From contig JAANYP010004373.1 in assembly GCA_020465985.1 (NCBI GenBank), positions 142,896 to 206,895 on the forward strand: a stretch of 64,000 bases of DNA, written 5' to 3'. The stretch is from Centrapalus pauciflorus (Eukaryota; Streptophyta; Magnoliopsida; Asterales; Asteraceae). Below the pieces are notes generated by a model. The model did not search any database. It was not told the DNA's origin and saw nothing but the letters and a program-made list of their open reading frames with translations. Position 1 is the stretch's first letter. The number at the start of each line of letters is the position of its first letter. A program made the translations under genes and the position numbers. This document shows, piece after piece, positions 38,372 to 52,540 of the stretch.

Positions 38372-40390
38372 CTAGATCTTGATGTGACCAAGCGAAGGAC
38401 GCTTTCCCTTCCACATCTCGTAAGGTGTCTTTGAAACTTTCTTGGTGGGTACTAGATTTAGAATATGTGCCGCAGTTTTTAATGCATAATCCCAGAAACT
38501 TACTGGAAGTGTTGCTCGACTCATCATAGATCGGACCATGTCTAACAAGGTCTTGTTTCTCCTCTCCGCAACTCCGTTGAGTTGTGGTGTTCTAGGAGGT
38601 GTTAACTGGGAAACTATTCCACAGCTTCTAAGATGATCGAGAAACTCGAAACTAAGGTACTCTCCTCCCCTGTCGGAGCGGAGAACCTTTATCTTTCTGC
38701 CCAGTTGATTCTCTACTTCACTTTGATATCTTTTGAATGTCTCAAAAGTGTCGGACTTATGTTTAATTAAATAAACATATCCAAATCTACTATAGTCATC
38801 TGTAAAGGTGACATAGTACCGATTTTCCCCTTTTGTAGCACATCGGAATGACCCACATACATCTGTGTGGACCAAATCCAATAGTCCTTCACCTCTTTCA
38901 CACGTTCCTGTGAATGGTGATTTTGTCATCTTGCCCAGTAAACAGGATTCACATACATCATCCGATTTTAGGTCGAATGATTCCAACACTCCATCCTTTT
39001 GGAGTTGTGCGATGCGTTTCTTGTTAATGTGCCCAAGGCGACAGTGCCACAATTTGGACTTATCAATTTCGTTAGAATCAATATTAAATAATAGGTTGTT
39101 ATCACACTCAACAGTTTCATATATGCCATTATAAGGACAAGCTTTGAATATAAAAACATCATTCAAATAAACCAAAATACTTCCATTATTATTATCAAAG
39201 CTGAAATTGTATTCATCCTTATACAAGGCAAACAAAGAAATGATGTTCCGATTCATATCGGGTGAATAACAACAATTATTTAAGCTAATCTCTACTCCTG
39301 ATCTAAGCACGAGCTGGAACCTTCCGACTTTCTTCACAGGCGTGATCTTTCGATTCCCCATGATTAGGTTCAGCTCCCCATGCTTCAAGCTTCTACTTTC
39401 CCTTAGTCCCTGCAATACAGAGCAAATGTGAGTACCACATCCTATATCAAGAACCCTTGAATTAGAGATAGAAGTGTTATGGAGTTCGATCATGAACATA
39501 CCTGAGGTGCTGGCCTTTTCGACTTTGCCGTCTTTAAGGTCCTTCAGATATGATGGGCAGTTTCGCTTCCAGTGCCCCTTGCCATTGTAGTGAAAGCATA
39601 CTGCTTCCTTCGGATCTTTAGTAGGCGTAATACCGGACTTTTTTTTCCCTTGAGACCCTTTCTTGGACTTTCCTTTTGGGGTCTTCCAGGATGACTTCCG
39701 TTTCTTTGAGGCCTTACCGACAGTAAGCACAGAGGCCACAGGGGTCTCATCTTTCTTGATGTCCTGTTCAGCGGTTTGGAGAAGATTATGCAGTTCCATA
39801 ATTGACGTCTCATTCTGATTCATGTTCATCTGATAGGAGAGTATGAACTGATTATAGATGGTGGGCAGTCCAGAAAGAATGATATTAGTGGAGAACTCAG
39901 AGTCAAACACCATATTGAGAGTCTCCAGCCGGTCGAAGTACCCCTTCATCTCAAGGACGAAAGCGCAGATAGATGTTCCAGGTTTTGGTTTGCAGGCCAT
40001 GAGGGATCTTACCACATCAAGGCGCTCTTTGCTCGCCTGAGCCTCAAACATCTCTCGCAGCTGCTGATTCATCTCAAAGGCCCATGTATTCTCGAAGGCT
40101 TTAGCAAGCTCAGGAACCATGGATGACGCCATGATGCAGGACACTTTGTTTGCATCATCGTAATGTTTCTGGTGTGCTTCCATTTCCTCCTGGGTGGGAT
40201 TCTCATTCAGTGTGGGAATTTGTTCATCGAGAACATACTCCTTGTTCTCGTACCTCAGCGTAAACCTGAGGTTTCTCATCCAGTCCACATAGTTCGGACC
40301 GGATAGTTTTTCCCTACCCAGAACGGAAAGGAGTGAGAAGTTGGATGCGTGGCTGGGAGCAGGAGTGGGAGTACCAGTAGAAATAGACAT
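38372..40390 (-). pseudogene. TE-F gag, protease and integrase
   Basis: 672 codons from MSISTGTPTP. The gag UBN2-type domain covers residues about 20-215 (SGPNYVDWMRNLRFTLRYENKEYVL, CAFVLEMKGYFDRLETL). The zinc knuckle (about residue 270) reads CFHYNGKGHWKRNC, its second Cys replaced by Tyr. The protease site reads VLDIGCGTHIC, with Ile for the catalytic-loop Thr. Integrase keeps HHCC (HCRLGHI...CESCLLGK) and DDE (HTDVCG, RSDRGGEYLS, NGVAERRN). It ends at a TAG replacing Trp just before GCEVFVG. The ATG directly follows a CACAG acceptor. Confidence 0.9.
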
Positions 40391-41120
40391 CTGTGAGATA
40401 AAGTTTAGTTAGTTTGAAGTATTCCTTAAACAATTTACCAAATTTGAATTAAGGCTAGGATCCATATTTTCGATTCGTTTTATGAAAAGGGTCGCCGTAA
40501 TCACGCCACGAATTTATTTTAGGTGGACAAACTCTTGTCGATTTCAATCTCTATGAAATTCTTAGATCTTTTGAGATTCATTGAATCTTATCAATGGCAT
40601 GTTAATCTCGGTTATGCTCAACTACTATCCGTGACTGGGTTGCCGAGGATCACAGACAAGATGGTGAATCTAACCATGCAAAACTGCATAAGACCCGGCA
40701 CGGATCAGTCCGGGAATCACGAGTCCTACATCACCTCCTAATATGTCTCTCATTAGTGTGCCGGTCAATACACACGCTCCACTAACAGTGCATATAGGAG
40801 ATGTGCATTTTTCATGGATTTGCATACTAATTCACTTTTGATATATCTAAAACGGGATTTTTTTTTTAGTACTTTTGATTATACTTTTAATCTGGACACC
40901 ATCCTATCAAAAGTCCTCGGTAGCTCCACTAAACGCACAGCGAAGCGGAGGAGGTAGGTCAGCGCGAAGCTGTTAAAAACCTACTCCTTTAGGGAAGCAG
41001 AGCGACCCGCCTTATACCTCGTTTATAGTTTGTTGACTATGGGTGAGCCGATTTATCAATTGACTGACGATGTAATTAGATTTAAATGATATATATATAC
41101 ATAATCAATAATACATATAT
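40391..41120 (-). promoter_or_regulatory. TE-F leader, gag-proximal part, with predicted 3' splice site
   Basis: Non-coding. Directly before the gag ATG the minus strand reads ACTAACTAAACTTTATCTCACAG: a branch-point match (CTAAC, about 20 nt upstream), a pyrimidine-rich tract and CAG. A donor AAG/GTTAGT lies in the 5' LTR at 49992/49991. With TE-E removed the intron would be about 1.5 kb and include the PBS. Confidence 0.55.
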
Positions 41121-41163
41121 AAATTTCTTTTAAAACCTCCAAGAAGTATTCTTGAAGTTAAAG

Positions 41164-41554
41164 GTGAGAATCCTTGGTTTGAATTTGATTTTGTGTGTTA
41201 AGCATTGAGATATGTTGGGAATTGGTTTGGTTATGTCTTGGTAGTGTTTTAGTGTCACTTTTACGAGTTAAATCTGCTAGAATCGAAGTTTAGGGGTGAA
41301 ATAACCCCTGGGCAGAACTGAAACAGCGAACAGGGGACCTGTTCTGCATCGTGAGCGCGACCGCGACGCGCCAAGCGTGGCCGCGATGTTCTTGAGGAGC
41401 GCGGGCCGCGATCGGGCCAGTGCGGCCGCGATCCGGCTTCTGCGGGCTTGGGTCGGTTTGGGCTTTGGGGGTCTGTTGGGTTGTTTCGTGGGGTTCATTT
41501 GAGTATATTAATGGGATATCCGAGATTAATCTGGGAGAATTAATTCGTGTACAG
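41164..41554 (+). other. Predicted leader intron 1 of TE-E
   Basis: Donor AAAG/GTGAGAAT, acceptor TTCGTGTACAG/GG. Same positions in the 3' LTR at 47808-48183. Confidence 0.5.
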
Positions 41555-41841
41555 GGATTGCCAGAGATTGTTACGGGCCGGGTTCGGATCAATCAGTTAG
41601 GGAGATTGTGCAGGGTGATCCAGGTGAGTACGCGAGACTTTTTCAAAGACTAGTCGTTGTCTTTCGAGTCTTTTATGTTAGTGTTCCATATGTGATTATA
41701 TGAATTGTTCGGGCACTGCGAGTTGCCCCTCAGGTATGATCATTCTCTCTTTATATGCGTTATATGCATGAGGTCCATGATAGTGTATTGCGATGAGTAT
41801 CGTGGGAGCTGTGTAGCTCTGTTTGACCCTGCGTAGGGTTC

Positions 41842-41843
<2 letters not shown>

Positions 41844-41925
<82 letters not shown>
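41844..41925. repeat. TA microsatellite in TE-E 5' LTR
   Basis: About 40 TA units; the 3' LTR copy (48473-48594) has about 60. Confidence 0.97.
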
Positions 41926-41928
<3 letters not shown>

Positions 41929-42513
41929 TCCGTTACTCCTGTTAGCCTCCACGGGCGTGGCTTGGCTCCAGGGGGGAGGGATTCCCCAATTGAGATGAGA
42001 ATCTTTTTCTGTATTGGATCTCTAGTGTCTCTGATTAGAGACTTGTTGGCATGTGTTATGCCGCGTAGTGTAGGGCTGCCATGTGACATGCGATATGTGA
42101 TTATGTGAACTGTGCAGTGTCTAACCCTTGTGTACTCACGAGCTGCGAAGCTTACGTATTCGAGTCTGATGTGTGTATCAGGGGAACCGAAGATAGGACC
42201 GCCAGCTCCTGAGCGAAGATAGGAGCTTGATTTGCTGTTGCCGAGAGATTCTGCTTTTGTTATCTGTATGTGACTACTTTGTTGGAAACTTTGGGGACAA
42301 ATGATACTGGGTTGTATGTGAATGTTTGGGTATGGGTAGGGGTTTTGTATGTCGGGTTGATTTCTGGATATTGTGACTATGTTCGTGAAATGTTTTAATT
42401 AATCAGTGTTTGTGTAAACCTTGACATTGTGATATGGATATTATATGCGTTAATGCCACCTATGTATTGTAAATGACGTGGCTTTTAGCTGGGATTAGAG
42501 GGTGTTACATGTA

Positions 42514-42525
42514 TGGTATCAGAGC
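42514..42525 (+). other. PBS of TE-E (tRNA-iMet)
   Basis: TGGTATCAGAGC, four bases after the LTR. Confidence 0.95.
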
Positions 42526-42693
42526 TTGTGGTTTTAGTATTGGGCATCGGGGGATGCTTGAGGTTAGACCGTGTTCAGATTCTTGGGGAGTATTCCGGTG
42601 ACGGATAATAGAGGATTTAATTATCCTGGCTTAGTGTATAACGCTGGGTGACTTACTTCTTGTGCTTAATTGCCTTCTTTTGTGCAGATCAGT

Positions 42694-45036
42694 ATGGCAG
42701 ATCAGGGAGAGGGTTCTGGCGCGGGTAAGCCGCCGGGTGATGAGTATATCCGCAAGTCAGAGTTACTTGAGATCCTTACAGAGTTTTATAGACAACAGAG
42801 AGAGCAGGAGAGGGAACAGGGTCAGGGTGTGGGATCATGTGCTGGGGGTGGTCAGGATACTGGTGGGGGTGCCTCTTCGTCTACGTCTCAGCGAGGGGGT
42901 TCGTTTAAGGATTTCATGTCTGGGAATCCTCCAGAGTTCAGAGGCGGGGGTGAGCCAGGGATGGCACTCGCGTGGGAGCGCGAGATCGAGTCCACGTTTC
43001 GGGTTGCTCATGTGGACCCGAAGGACATGGTAGGGTATGCCACGTATCAGTTGAGGGGTGGAGCCTCACAGTGGTGGAGATCGATAGAGTCATCCATGTC
43101 TGATTCTCGAGCATACGCGATGACGTGGGAGCAGTTTAAGGCTATGTTTGAGATCCAGTATGCGCCCCGTGACGAGCAAAGAGAGATGGAGCGTCGTTTC
43201 CTCCATCTACAGCAGAGGGATCTGTCCGTGCAGCAGTATGTGCATCGCTTTAACGAGTACTCCCAGTTTGCGCCGCAGCATGTGGATACAGAGAGGCGCA
43301 AGGCCGATGCCTTTGTTGACGGCCTGAGACCAGATATCAGGGAGTTTGTGAGACTACAGGAGACGTCATCTTTTGCCAGGGCGCTAGAGTTAGCTCGCAT
43401 GAGAGAGCGAGAGATCGAGAGGCAGTGGGAGCGGGAGCAGCCACCCACCCAGAGACAGCGCACAGGAGCCTCCGAGCAGTCCAGTTACTGGCGTGAGCCG
43501 AGGGACCAGCAGCCCGAGCAGGGCCGTCATCAGGAGCAGAGTACAGGTTCGCGTAGGGACCGAGGCAGGGACAGAGGCAGAGATAGAGGTCGAGATGACA
43601 GATCCAGAGGTCAGGGCCAGAGAGATAGTCGTACATCTAGTCAGAGCAGTGTTGGGCAGGGGTCCCGGGCATCAGGGAGCAGAGTTGATAGTTCGTCTGG
43701 GGAGCGAGATTGTCCGAGATGCCACCGCAGGCATGCTGGGCCATGTGCTAGTGATCAGTTCAGATGTTTCAGATGCGGCCAGTTCGGCCACACAGCCACA
43801 GCATGTACAGCCCCTGAGGCATTATGCTTCCGATGTGGTAAGCCGGGTCACCGCATGAGAGATTGCCCGGAGACAGCACCAGCATTACCGGGGGCGAGCA
43901 TGAGCGGTGCTAGATCGGAGCCTTCTTCTTCCACCTCCCGCAGGGATGCATCTCCGAGAGCCAGAGGCCGAGTGTTCCAGGCCACAGCTGAGGAGGCCAG
44001 AGATGCTCCAGATGTTGTTACAGGTACGTACATTCTGAACGACTTGCGTGCGCGAGTCTTATTTGATTCTAGAGCCGACCGCTCATATGTGTCAGTGTCC
44101 TTCTGTGCTTATTTTACTGTTGCTCCTACTATGTTATATGTGCCATTGATTGTCGAGAGGGTAGACGGCAGTACCGCCTTGGTGAGCCGTGTATATCGAG
44201 AGTGTGTACTCGAGATTGATACTCGTCGATTTCTGATCGATCTATTGCCTATTGAGATTAGCAGTTTCGATGTGATCGTCGGTATGGACTGGATGACAGC
44301 CCGTCAGGCAGACATTCTTTGTGCTAAGAAGATGATCAGGATACCGATTTCTGAGACCGAGGTCGTGACAGTTTACGGGGAGAGGCGAAAGGGCGAGATA
44401 AGGATTATCTCGATGGTTAGAGCCCAGATATACGTAACGAAAGGTTGCGAAACCTTCCTGGCTTATGTGATTGACGCCCAGAAGGAGAAGACGAAGGTAG
44501 GGGATGTACCTGTAGTGCGAGACTACCCTGAGGTATTCCCAGAAGAGTTACCTGGGCTACCGCCAGATCGCCAGGTTGAGTTCCGGATCGACCTTATCCC
44601 TAGAGCGGTGCCGATAGCGAAGACGCCTTATAGGCTGGCACCCACTGAGATGCGAGAGATGATGACTCAGCTTCAGGAGTTGCTGGATAGGGGATTTATC
44701 CATCCGAGCTCATCGCCGTGGGGAGCACCGGTGTTATTTGTGAAGAAGAAAGACGGTACCATGCGAATGTGTATCGATTACAGAGAGCTGAATAAAGTGA
44801 CAGTGAAGAATAGATATCCTCTTCCGCGGATTGATGATTTATTCGATCAGCTACAGGGATCTAGCTTCTTTTCGAAGATTGATTTACGATCTGGATATCA
44901 TCAGCTGAAGGTTAGGGAAGAGGATGTGCCCAAGACAGCCTTCAGGACACGCTATGGACACTATGAGTTCTTAGTCATGCCATTCGGACTGACTAACGCA
45001 CCCGCAGCCTTCATGGATTTGATGAACAGGGTGTAG
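42694..45036 (+). pseudogene. TE-E gag, protease and first half of RT
   Basis: 780 codons from MADQGEGSG. Capsid domain about residues 65-235 (FKDFMSGNPPEF, SQWWRSIESS), Arg/Asp/Ser-rich region, and two knuckles (CFRCGQFGHTATAC, CFRCGKPGHRMRDC). The protease active site reads FDSRADRS, Arg in place of the essential Gly, so it should be inactive. IVGMDWM follows. RT fingers and palm include SPWGAPVLFVKKKDG, MCIDYRELNKV and FGLTNAPAAFMDLMNRV. The frame then meets TAG at a small deletion, just before the catalytic Asp pair. Confidence 0.92.
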
Positions 45037-46248
45037 AGCCATGTTGGATCGATTTGTGATCGTGTTCATAGACGACATATTGATCTATTCAAGGAGCGCT
45101 GAGGAGCATGAGTAGCACTTGAGGGAGGTCCTGAGCGTGCTGCAGAGAGAGAGAGACTATATGCGAAATTTTCGAAGTGCGAGTTCTGGCTCCGAGAGGT
45201 GCAGTTCTTGGGCCATGTTGTGAGCAGTGAGGGCATCAAAGTGGATCCCGCAAAGATCGAGGCTGTGATGAGCTGGGAGCAGCCTAAGACCGTGCCAGAG
45301 ATTCGTAGTTTCCTGGGATTATCAGGCTACTACCGACGGTTCATTCAGAATTTTTCGCGGATAGCCATGCCGTTGACGAGACTGACACGGCAGGGCGCAC
45401 CATTCGAGTGGAATGACGAGCAGGAGACTGCCTTTGGTGAGTTGAGAGCTCGATTGTGCCAGGTGCCGGTGTTGGCTTTGCCCGAGGGTACGGATGACTT
45501 CGCTGTTAACTGTGATGCATCAGGGACAGGGCTGGGTTGTGTGTTGATGCAGCGAAGCAAGGTGATTGCCTACGCTTCAAGACAGCTGAAGACATATGAA
45601 GAGAACCATACGGTCCATGATCTTGAGTTGGATGCCATAGTATTTGCGTTAAAGATATGGCGACATTATCTATATGGGTCTCAGTTCGTGGTTTATACTG
45701 ATCACAAGAGCCTCCAGTATCTTTTCAGTCAGAAGGAATTGAACATGCGACAGAGACGCAGTTTAGAGCTTCTGAAAGATTATGACTGTGAGATACAGTA
45801 TCATCCTGGGAAGGCGAACGTAGTAGCTGACGCCTTGAGCCGTAAGGCGTGTGCCCAGACAGTTACTTCCCCTGCTGTGAGACTTGAGATCACCTCTACC
45901 CTGATTGACAGTCTGAGATTGGCACAGATAGAGGGTCTGCAGGAGCTAAATGTGAAGAGGGAGAGGTTGGTGGGACAGACAGAGTCATTGGTCAGGGATG
46001 AACGAGGGATATATACGATGAGAGGCAGAGTTTGGGTTCCCAGAGTTGGGAACTTGCGACAGCTGATCCTTGACGAGTCGCATAAGTCGAGCCTATCCAT
46101 TCACCCTGGGAGCACCAAGATGTACCGAGACCTCCGAGAGTTCTACTGGTGGCCGGGTATGAAAAGGGATGTAGGCTGTTACGTCGAGCAGTGTATGACA
46201 TGTTTGCGGGTTAAAAGTGAGCATCAGAAACCGCACGGCCGTCTATAG
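45037..46248 (+). pseudogene. TE-E second half of RT and RNase H
   Basis: After the frameshift the sequence reads MLDRFVIVFIDDILIYS with the catalytic pair intact. A TAG follows near 45113, then another frameshift in a GAGAGAGA run near 45148. From there the frame is open: LYAKFSKCEFWLREVQFLGHVV without the TE-A intron, GYYRRFIQNFS, RNase H (NCDASGTGLGCVL, VHDLELDAIVFAL, YTDHKSLQYLF, NVVADALSR) and the integrase zinc finger (SIHPGSTKMY, CMTCLRVK). It ends at TAG (46246-46248) in HGRL-stop, where CAG is expected. Confidence 0.9.
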
Positions 46249-47337
46249 CTACTGGAGATTCCCGAGTGGAAGTGGTACCACATCACGATGGATTTCATCG
46301 TCCGACTTCCTCGTACTGTGCGTCGGAACGACATGATCTGGGTCATAGTGGACCGGTTGACTAAGAGTGCGCATTTTCTTGCTGTTCGGGGTAGGATCAC
46401 GATGGATCAGCTAGCGCGGCTGTATATTGATGAGGTGGTGTCGCGGCATGGGATTGCGAAGTCGATTACTTCCGATCGCGATACTCGTTTCACCTCGCGG
46501 TTCTGGCAGAGTTTCCAGAGAGAGCTGGGTACCCGAGTTCAGCTGAGCACAGCTTACAGGCCTCAAACAGATGGGCAGACCGAGCGCACCAATCGGATAC
46601 TCGAGGACATGTTGAGAGCAAGTGCCATAGACTTCAAGGGTAGCTGGGATGTGCATCTCCCGTTAGTAGAGTTTGCTTATAATAATAGCTACCATGCCTC
46701 GATTAAGATGGCACCGTTTGAAGCGTTATATGGCCGTAAGTGTCTGACCCCAGTGTGTTGGGGTGAGGTCGGTGAGCGACCGATCAGTGGGCCCGAGCTA
46801 CTTCATGAGACAAGTGATAAAGTAGCCGTGATCCGTGAGCATATGCGTGTTGCACAGAGCCGTCAGAAGTGTTATGCTGACCGCCGTACCTCCGAGCTTG
46901 AGTTTCATGTTGGGGATCAGGTGTTGCTAAAAGTATCTCCGTGGAAGGGGGTAATCCGATTCAGACACGGGGGCAAATTGAGTCCGAGGTATATAGGGCC
47001 GTTTGAGATCATTTCCAGGGTCAGAGATCAGGCCTACCGATTGAGATTGCCGCCAGAGTTAGCCGGTGTTCATGATACATTCCACGTGAGCCATCTGAGA
47101 AAGTGCTTAGCGAAGGAATATCAGTATGTGCCTTTATCAGAGATATCTGTGGATGATCAATTAAGATATGTTGAGCAGCCAGAGATGATTACTGATCGGA
47201 AGGTGAAGAAATTGCGCAATAAAGAGATATCATTGGTACTCGTTCAATGGAGACATCATAAGGGTACCAGCGCAACTTGGGAGCCCGAGTCTGAGATGCG
47301 GAGTCGCTATCCTTTTCTGTTCCAGAGTCAGAGTTAG
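46249..47337 (+). pseudogene. TE-E integrase core and chromodomain
   Basis: Same frame after the TAG; first ATG at 46288. The DDE core is intact (MDFIVRLPRT, SDRDTRFTSRFWQ, GQTERTNRILEDML), then the GPFEII and LPPELAGVHDTFHVS motifs, and a C-terminal chromodomain (PEMITDRKVKKLRNK, VQWRHHKGTSATWE, RYPFLF). The natural TAG stop overlaps the post-pol hairpin. Confidence 0.92.
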
Positions 47338-47354
47338 ATTCCGGGACGGAATCT
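47336..47354 (+). other. Post-pol hairpin of TE-E
   Basis: Stem AGATTCCG/CGGAATCT with loop GGA; overlaps the stop codon. Compare TE-A and TE-B. Confidence 0.7.
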
Positions 47355-47356
47355 TT

Positions 47357-47372
47357 GTAAGGGGGGAGGATT
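47357..47372 (+). other. Polypurine tract of TE-E
   Basis: GTAAGGGGGGAGGATT directly before the LTR TG. Confidence 0.9.
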
Positions 47373-49206
<1,834 letters not shown>

Positions 49207-49825
49207 TATATTAAATCCGAAACCTATATATATAACCATATAAATCCTCAAAATTTAAACCTAGGATAATACAAGTTTATCCTAATAAATTATGATATTC
49301 TAAAACCTTTAGGATAAACACTTAATTTAAATTAAGGTAATTTCTAGATAAATAGGATTTAGGATAAACCTAAAAAATCAAGCTTATCTCTAAGGCATGT
49401 TTATCTAAAACCCCAAAAATCAAACCCTTAATTAAATTAATAAAATCCTAAATTAATAAAATAATAATTTATTTAATATTTCAGATTTATCCATTTAAAA
49501 CCTTTTAAAAATTCAAAAATTTGAAGATAAATATGAAAAACAATTTTCAAAATTTAGACAATTAGTTTAATATTTAAAAACTATTTTAAAAATTAAATAA
49601 TTATCAAAAAACGAATTTTACTCCAAAAATTTCGAAAATAATTTTTAATTAATTTTTCGGATTTATTTAATATTTAAAAATTAATTTTAAGTTTAAACAA
49701 TTTAATTTAAAATTAAAAACACCATTAAAATTAATTCAAAATTCCGAAAATTAATCAAAACAAATTTCAAAATTTAAGAACAAGATTATCATCACAAAAT
49801 TAGTGCAAAGCTCGTTAGGTTGACC
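49207..49825 (-). other. TE-F leader, LTR-proximal part
   Basis: Very AT-rich and non-coding; continues the TE-F leader on the far side of TE-E. It ends at the PBS. Confidence 0.75.
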
Positions 49826-49837
49826 GCTCTGATACCA
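49826..49837 (-). other. PBS of TE-F (tRNA-iMet)
   Basis: The complement reads TGGTATCAGAGC, one base from the LTR. Confidence 0.95.
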
Positions 49838-49838
49838 C

Positions 49839-50613
49839 TGTTGAGTTTCCTATACCCTTGCTAGGTTAAATTAAAAACTTTGCGGAAAAATTAAATAACC
49901 TAACTATGCAAGAATATAAAACCTTAAGGATCTAACCAAACAAGCTAAGCAACTAATTATTAAAATAAAGAGATGAATAAGAAAAACTAACCTTGAGAAA
50001 ATTCACAATTTTCTCCAGGAAGAACGATTGCACGAACAGCCTCTGAATCGAGTAACAAGCGTCTAAAGCAAGATCGCCTCTAGTTGTTCACACCCAATGA
50101 ACAAAAGAAAAGATAATTATAACTTTTCTAAGCTTAGATCTCAGAGTCCCAAAAACTGGTATTTCTTGTGATTGTTAGAAAACTTAGAATTGAATGAGCG
50201 AGGAATGAAGCAGGCAGGGGCTGCCTATTTATAGGTTTTAGAAACCTACAAATTTTTGATCCCAAATCCATGTGGGATGGATTGGTGGCCGGCCCCCCCT
50301 ATTAGGGTTTAGGGGGTGCCCTGTTGACTATCAACTAATTGCAGTTTAGCCCCTGTACTTCCTTAATTAATTCTATTAGCTTCCGGTTAATTTATTAACT
50401 ATTAATAAATTAACAAACTAACCCATTAATCAAATATAATCAATTATTTAGTTTCTAATTAATTTATTAAACATAAAAAATTAACAAACTAATTAACATT
50501 ATATATTTAAGTTAATCATCTTCTCTTTACAATTCATTGCATGCACCCAAAAAGGATCCAGCCTGATAACAATATGTTTACACATAATTGTGACTTGGAC
50601 ACTAATTCCAACA
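49839..50613 (-). repeat. 5' LTR of TE-F
   Basis: 775 bp; the minus strand begins TGTTGGAATTAG. TATAAATAG (minus) at 50225-50233, then about 230 bp downstream a donor AAG/GTTAGT (49992/49991). Confidence 0.92.
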
Positions 50614-50618
50614 CTTTA
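50614..50618. repeat. Right target-site duplication of TE-F
   Basis: CTTTA, matching 34743-34747. Confidence 0.92.
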
Positions 50619-50884
50619 TTACAAGTTATTGTAATATTATTCAGATCCATTCTGAATCTCTTAAAAATTTATATCCATTATCTTTAGAGGAACTGGCAAA
50701 TCACTCATAAAGACACCAGGATTAAAATTTAGGAGTTCTAGCATTTCAGATTAATTGCTACTAATGACACGTTTAGATCTTTAGTCTTGAATATGATTGT
50801 ATGCAGTTTATCTATATCCTAACAAGATATGTTAACTCAATAACATTGTGTTCAATATTTGTGATATGTATCCATAACCTCCAA

Positions 50885-51096
50885 AACCTGGTTATCTACA
50901 ACATTTCGTTGTGGTGTTCCATCAAGTTTGCTGATGAGTGTTTAAATAAGTCATAGGCTATTACTTTACTAACCATCACACAAGTTGTGTACATCTCACA
51001 TGTAATTTTATAAATCCAATTATACTTCTTGTCTAAACAATTCTGACTTATCAAGTCTTTAATTGTTTTTGACAAATTAAGTGAATTAAGCTCCAT
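50885..51096 (-). pseudogene. TE-L integrase remnant
   Basis: The minus strand near 50900-50935 reads KLDGTPQRNVV, matching the TPQxNGV motif around the third catalytic residue of copia integrase. Upstream frames are broken. Confidence 0.55.
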
Positions 51097-51639
51097 GTAA
51101 CTTCTTTTTAATTCTGTATTTTATTAGTTTCATTTATATAATCATGGATGACTATCTAACTCATATAATCTCTTGAACTAACTTTCAAGAATTAACAAGT
51201 TCAATGAAACTGCATTTGAACACTTGAACAATTTACACAATAACATAGTAACCCTTTTTATCTACTAGCTTGTCCAATCTCTATTGACAAGTTACTATTC
51301 AAGTTCCACTTGAATCAATAGTCTATAATCACGGTTTACTAATCTTTAAACAATAGGAATTTCAAGTAATTTTCAACTCCAAAAATTATTTTATTTATCC
51401 CAAAAAATACTTGGAAGAAATTCAACTACGAAGTTGTTTAATACACCATGATAAACTATTGATGACATGAAAAATAGTGTCCAGCAGTGTATATATTCTA
51501 AGATGTCTCTATGCTCCCACTGGTCCAGTCATCACTTTTCACTTTTCTTTAGTCCTTCCAGATATTATGCATAAAACTTTGTTCAATTGGGTATCACATA
51601 TACAAGAACAATAGAAGTGAATGATTCAGATACACAAAG

Positions 51640-52540
51640 TCTCAAAGCATTCAACCTTGACCTTTACAAATACTTGGGACAATATCTTTTCCAGTGTCCA
51701 GTTTCCTGGCACTCCAAAGATTTGTCATCCTTGGATTTGACTTCTTTAGACTTAGGTTTTAGCTACTCTTTAGCTTTAACCTCCGGCTTGGAAACTTGCT
51801 TTCCCTTCCGTCTCTTTCCCTATCCTCTCTCCTTAATCATTCGCTTAGCAGTCTGAAGCATCTGATGCAGCCCCCGATCACCTTCTCCATATAATGCATA
51901 TTGTAATAAATTACAAATTGCTTAAATTCCTTCAATAAGGAATTGAGAATCAGATCTGTTGTCATCTCCTGTGTCACGGGATACCCAAGTGTTCTAAGAT
52001 GATTCATATAACCTTTCATCTTCAGCACATGGGGTGTCACAACTATTCCTTTTGCCATTCTGCAGGAGTTTCAGAGCCCTAGTCATATTATGTTTCTCAG
52101 TCCGAGCCTGAATTGGAACATATCCTTTAGCTGACAATAAATCTGGTAAGCTGGGACATCCATAAGGTTAGTCTACAGCTAAGGTGTCATGGTCGCTAGC
52201 ATTAGACAGGCAACATTGACCGCATCCTCAGAGTGATTCTTGTGGAGATTTCTCTCCTCAACTGTAGCAGTCTTTGCAGGAGCAGGTTCTTGTGCCCTTT
52301 CCAGAACATACGACTTTCGCTCTATACTCAGAACATTTGTCAGATCTTATTCCCAGTTCAGGGAATTGCTTCTTTTGAGTTTTCCATTTCCCGAATGGAC
52401 CTTAAAATAGCAATATTGTGATTTAGGGAGGATTTTCAATAGGAAGAGGTTGAGGAGGGAGATTGACTTTATCATTGTTGTTGTTATTATTTAAACCATT
52501 TCTACCTCTGCCTCTTCCAACCATCCAAAACATTTTTCAA
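51640..52540 (-). pseudogene. TE-L gag remnant
   Basis: Broken pieces of a UBN2-type gag in order: IERKSYVLERAQEP; HSEDAVNVACLMLATMTP; AYQIYCQLKDMFQ; then an open 73-codon piece (51837-52058) with VTPHVLKMKGYMNHLRTLGYPVTQEMTTDLILNSL; then a zinc-knuckle remnant ETGHWKRYCPKYL near 51670-51705. Many stops. Confidence 0.8.

Larger units (their letters stand above)
41121..42509 (+). repeat. 5' LTR of TE-E, start missing
   Basis: Similarity to the 3' LTR begins near AAACCTCCAAG (41133, matching 47778) and ends at GGTGTTACA. Splice-like sites: AAAG/GTGAGAAT (41163/41164), GTGTACAG/GG (41554/41555), CCAG/GTGAGTA (41623/41624). A GGCCGCG block is at about 41349-41437. Confidence 0.88.
41624..42687 (+). 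other. Predicted leader intron 2 of TE-E, containing the PBS
   Basis: Donor CCAG/GTGAGTACG, acceptor TTGCCTTCTTTTGTGCAG/AT six bases before the gag ATG; the intervening exon is 69 nt. It removes the PBS at 42514-42525 and the TA microsatellite. Confidence 0.55.

Noticed and set aside
41740..42089. Frames encoding long Tyr-Ile repeats
   Set aside because: Translation of the TA microsatellite; the same occurs at 48452-48799.
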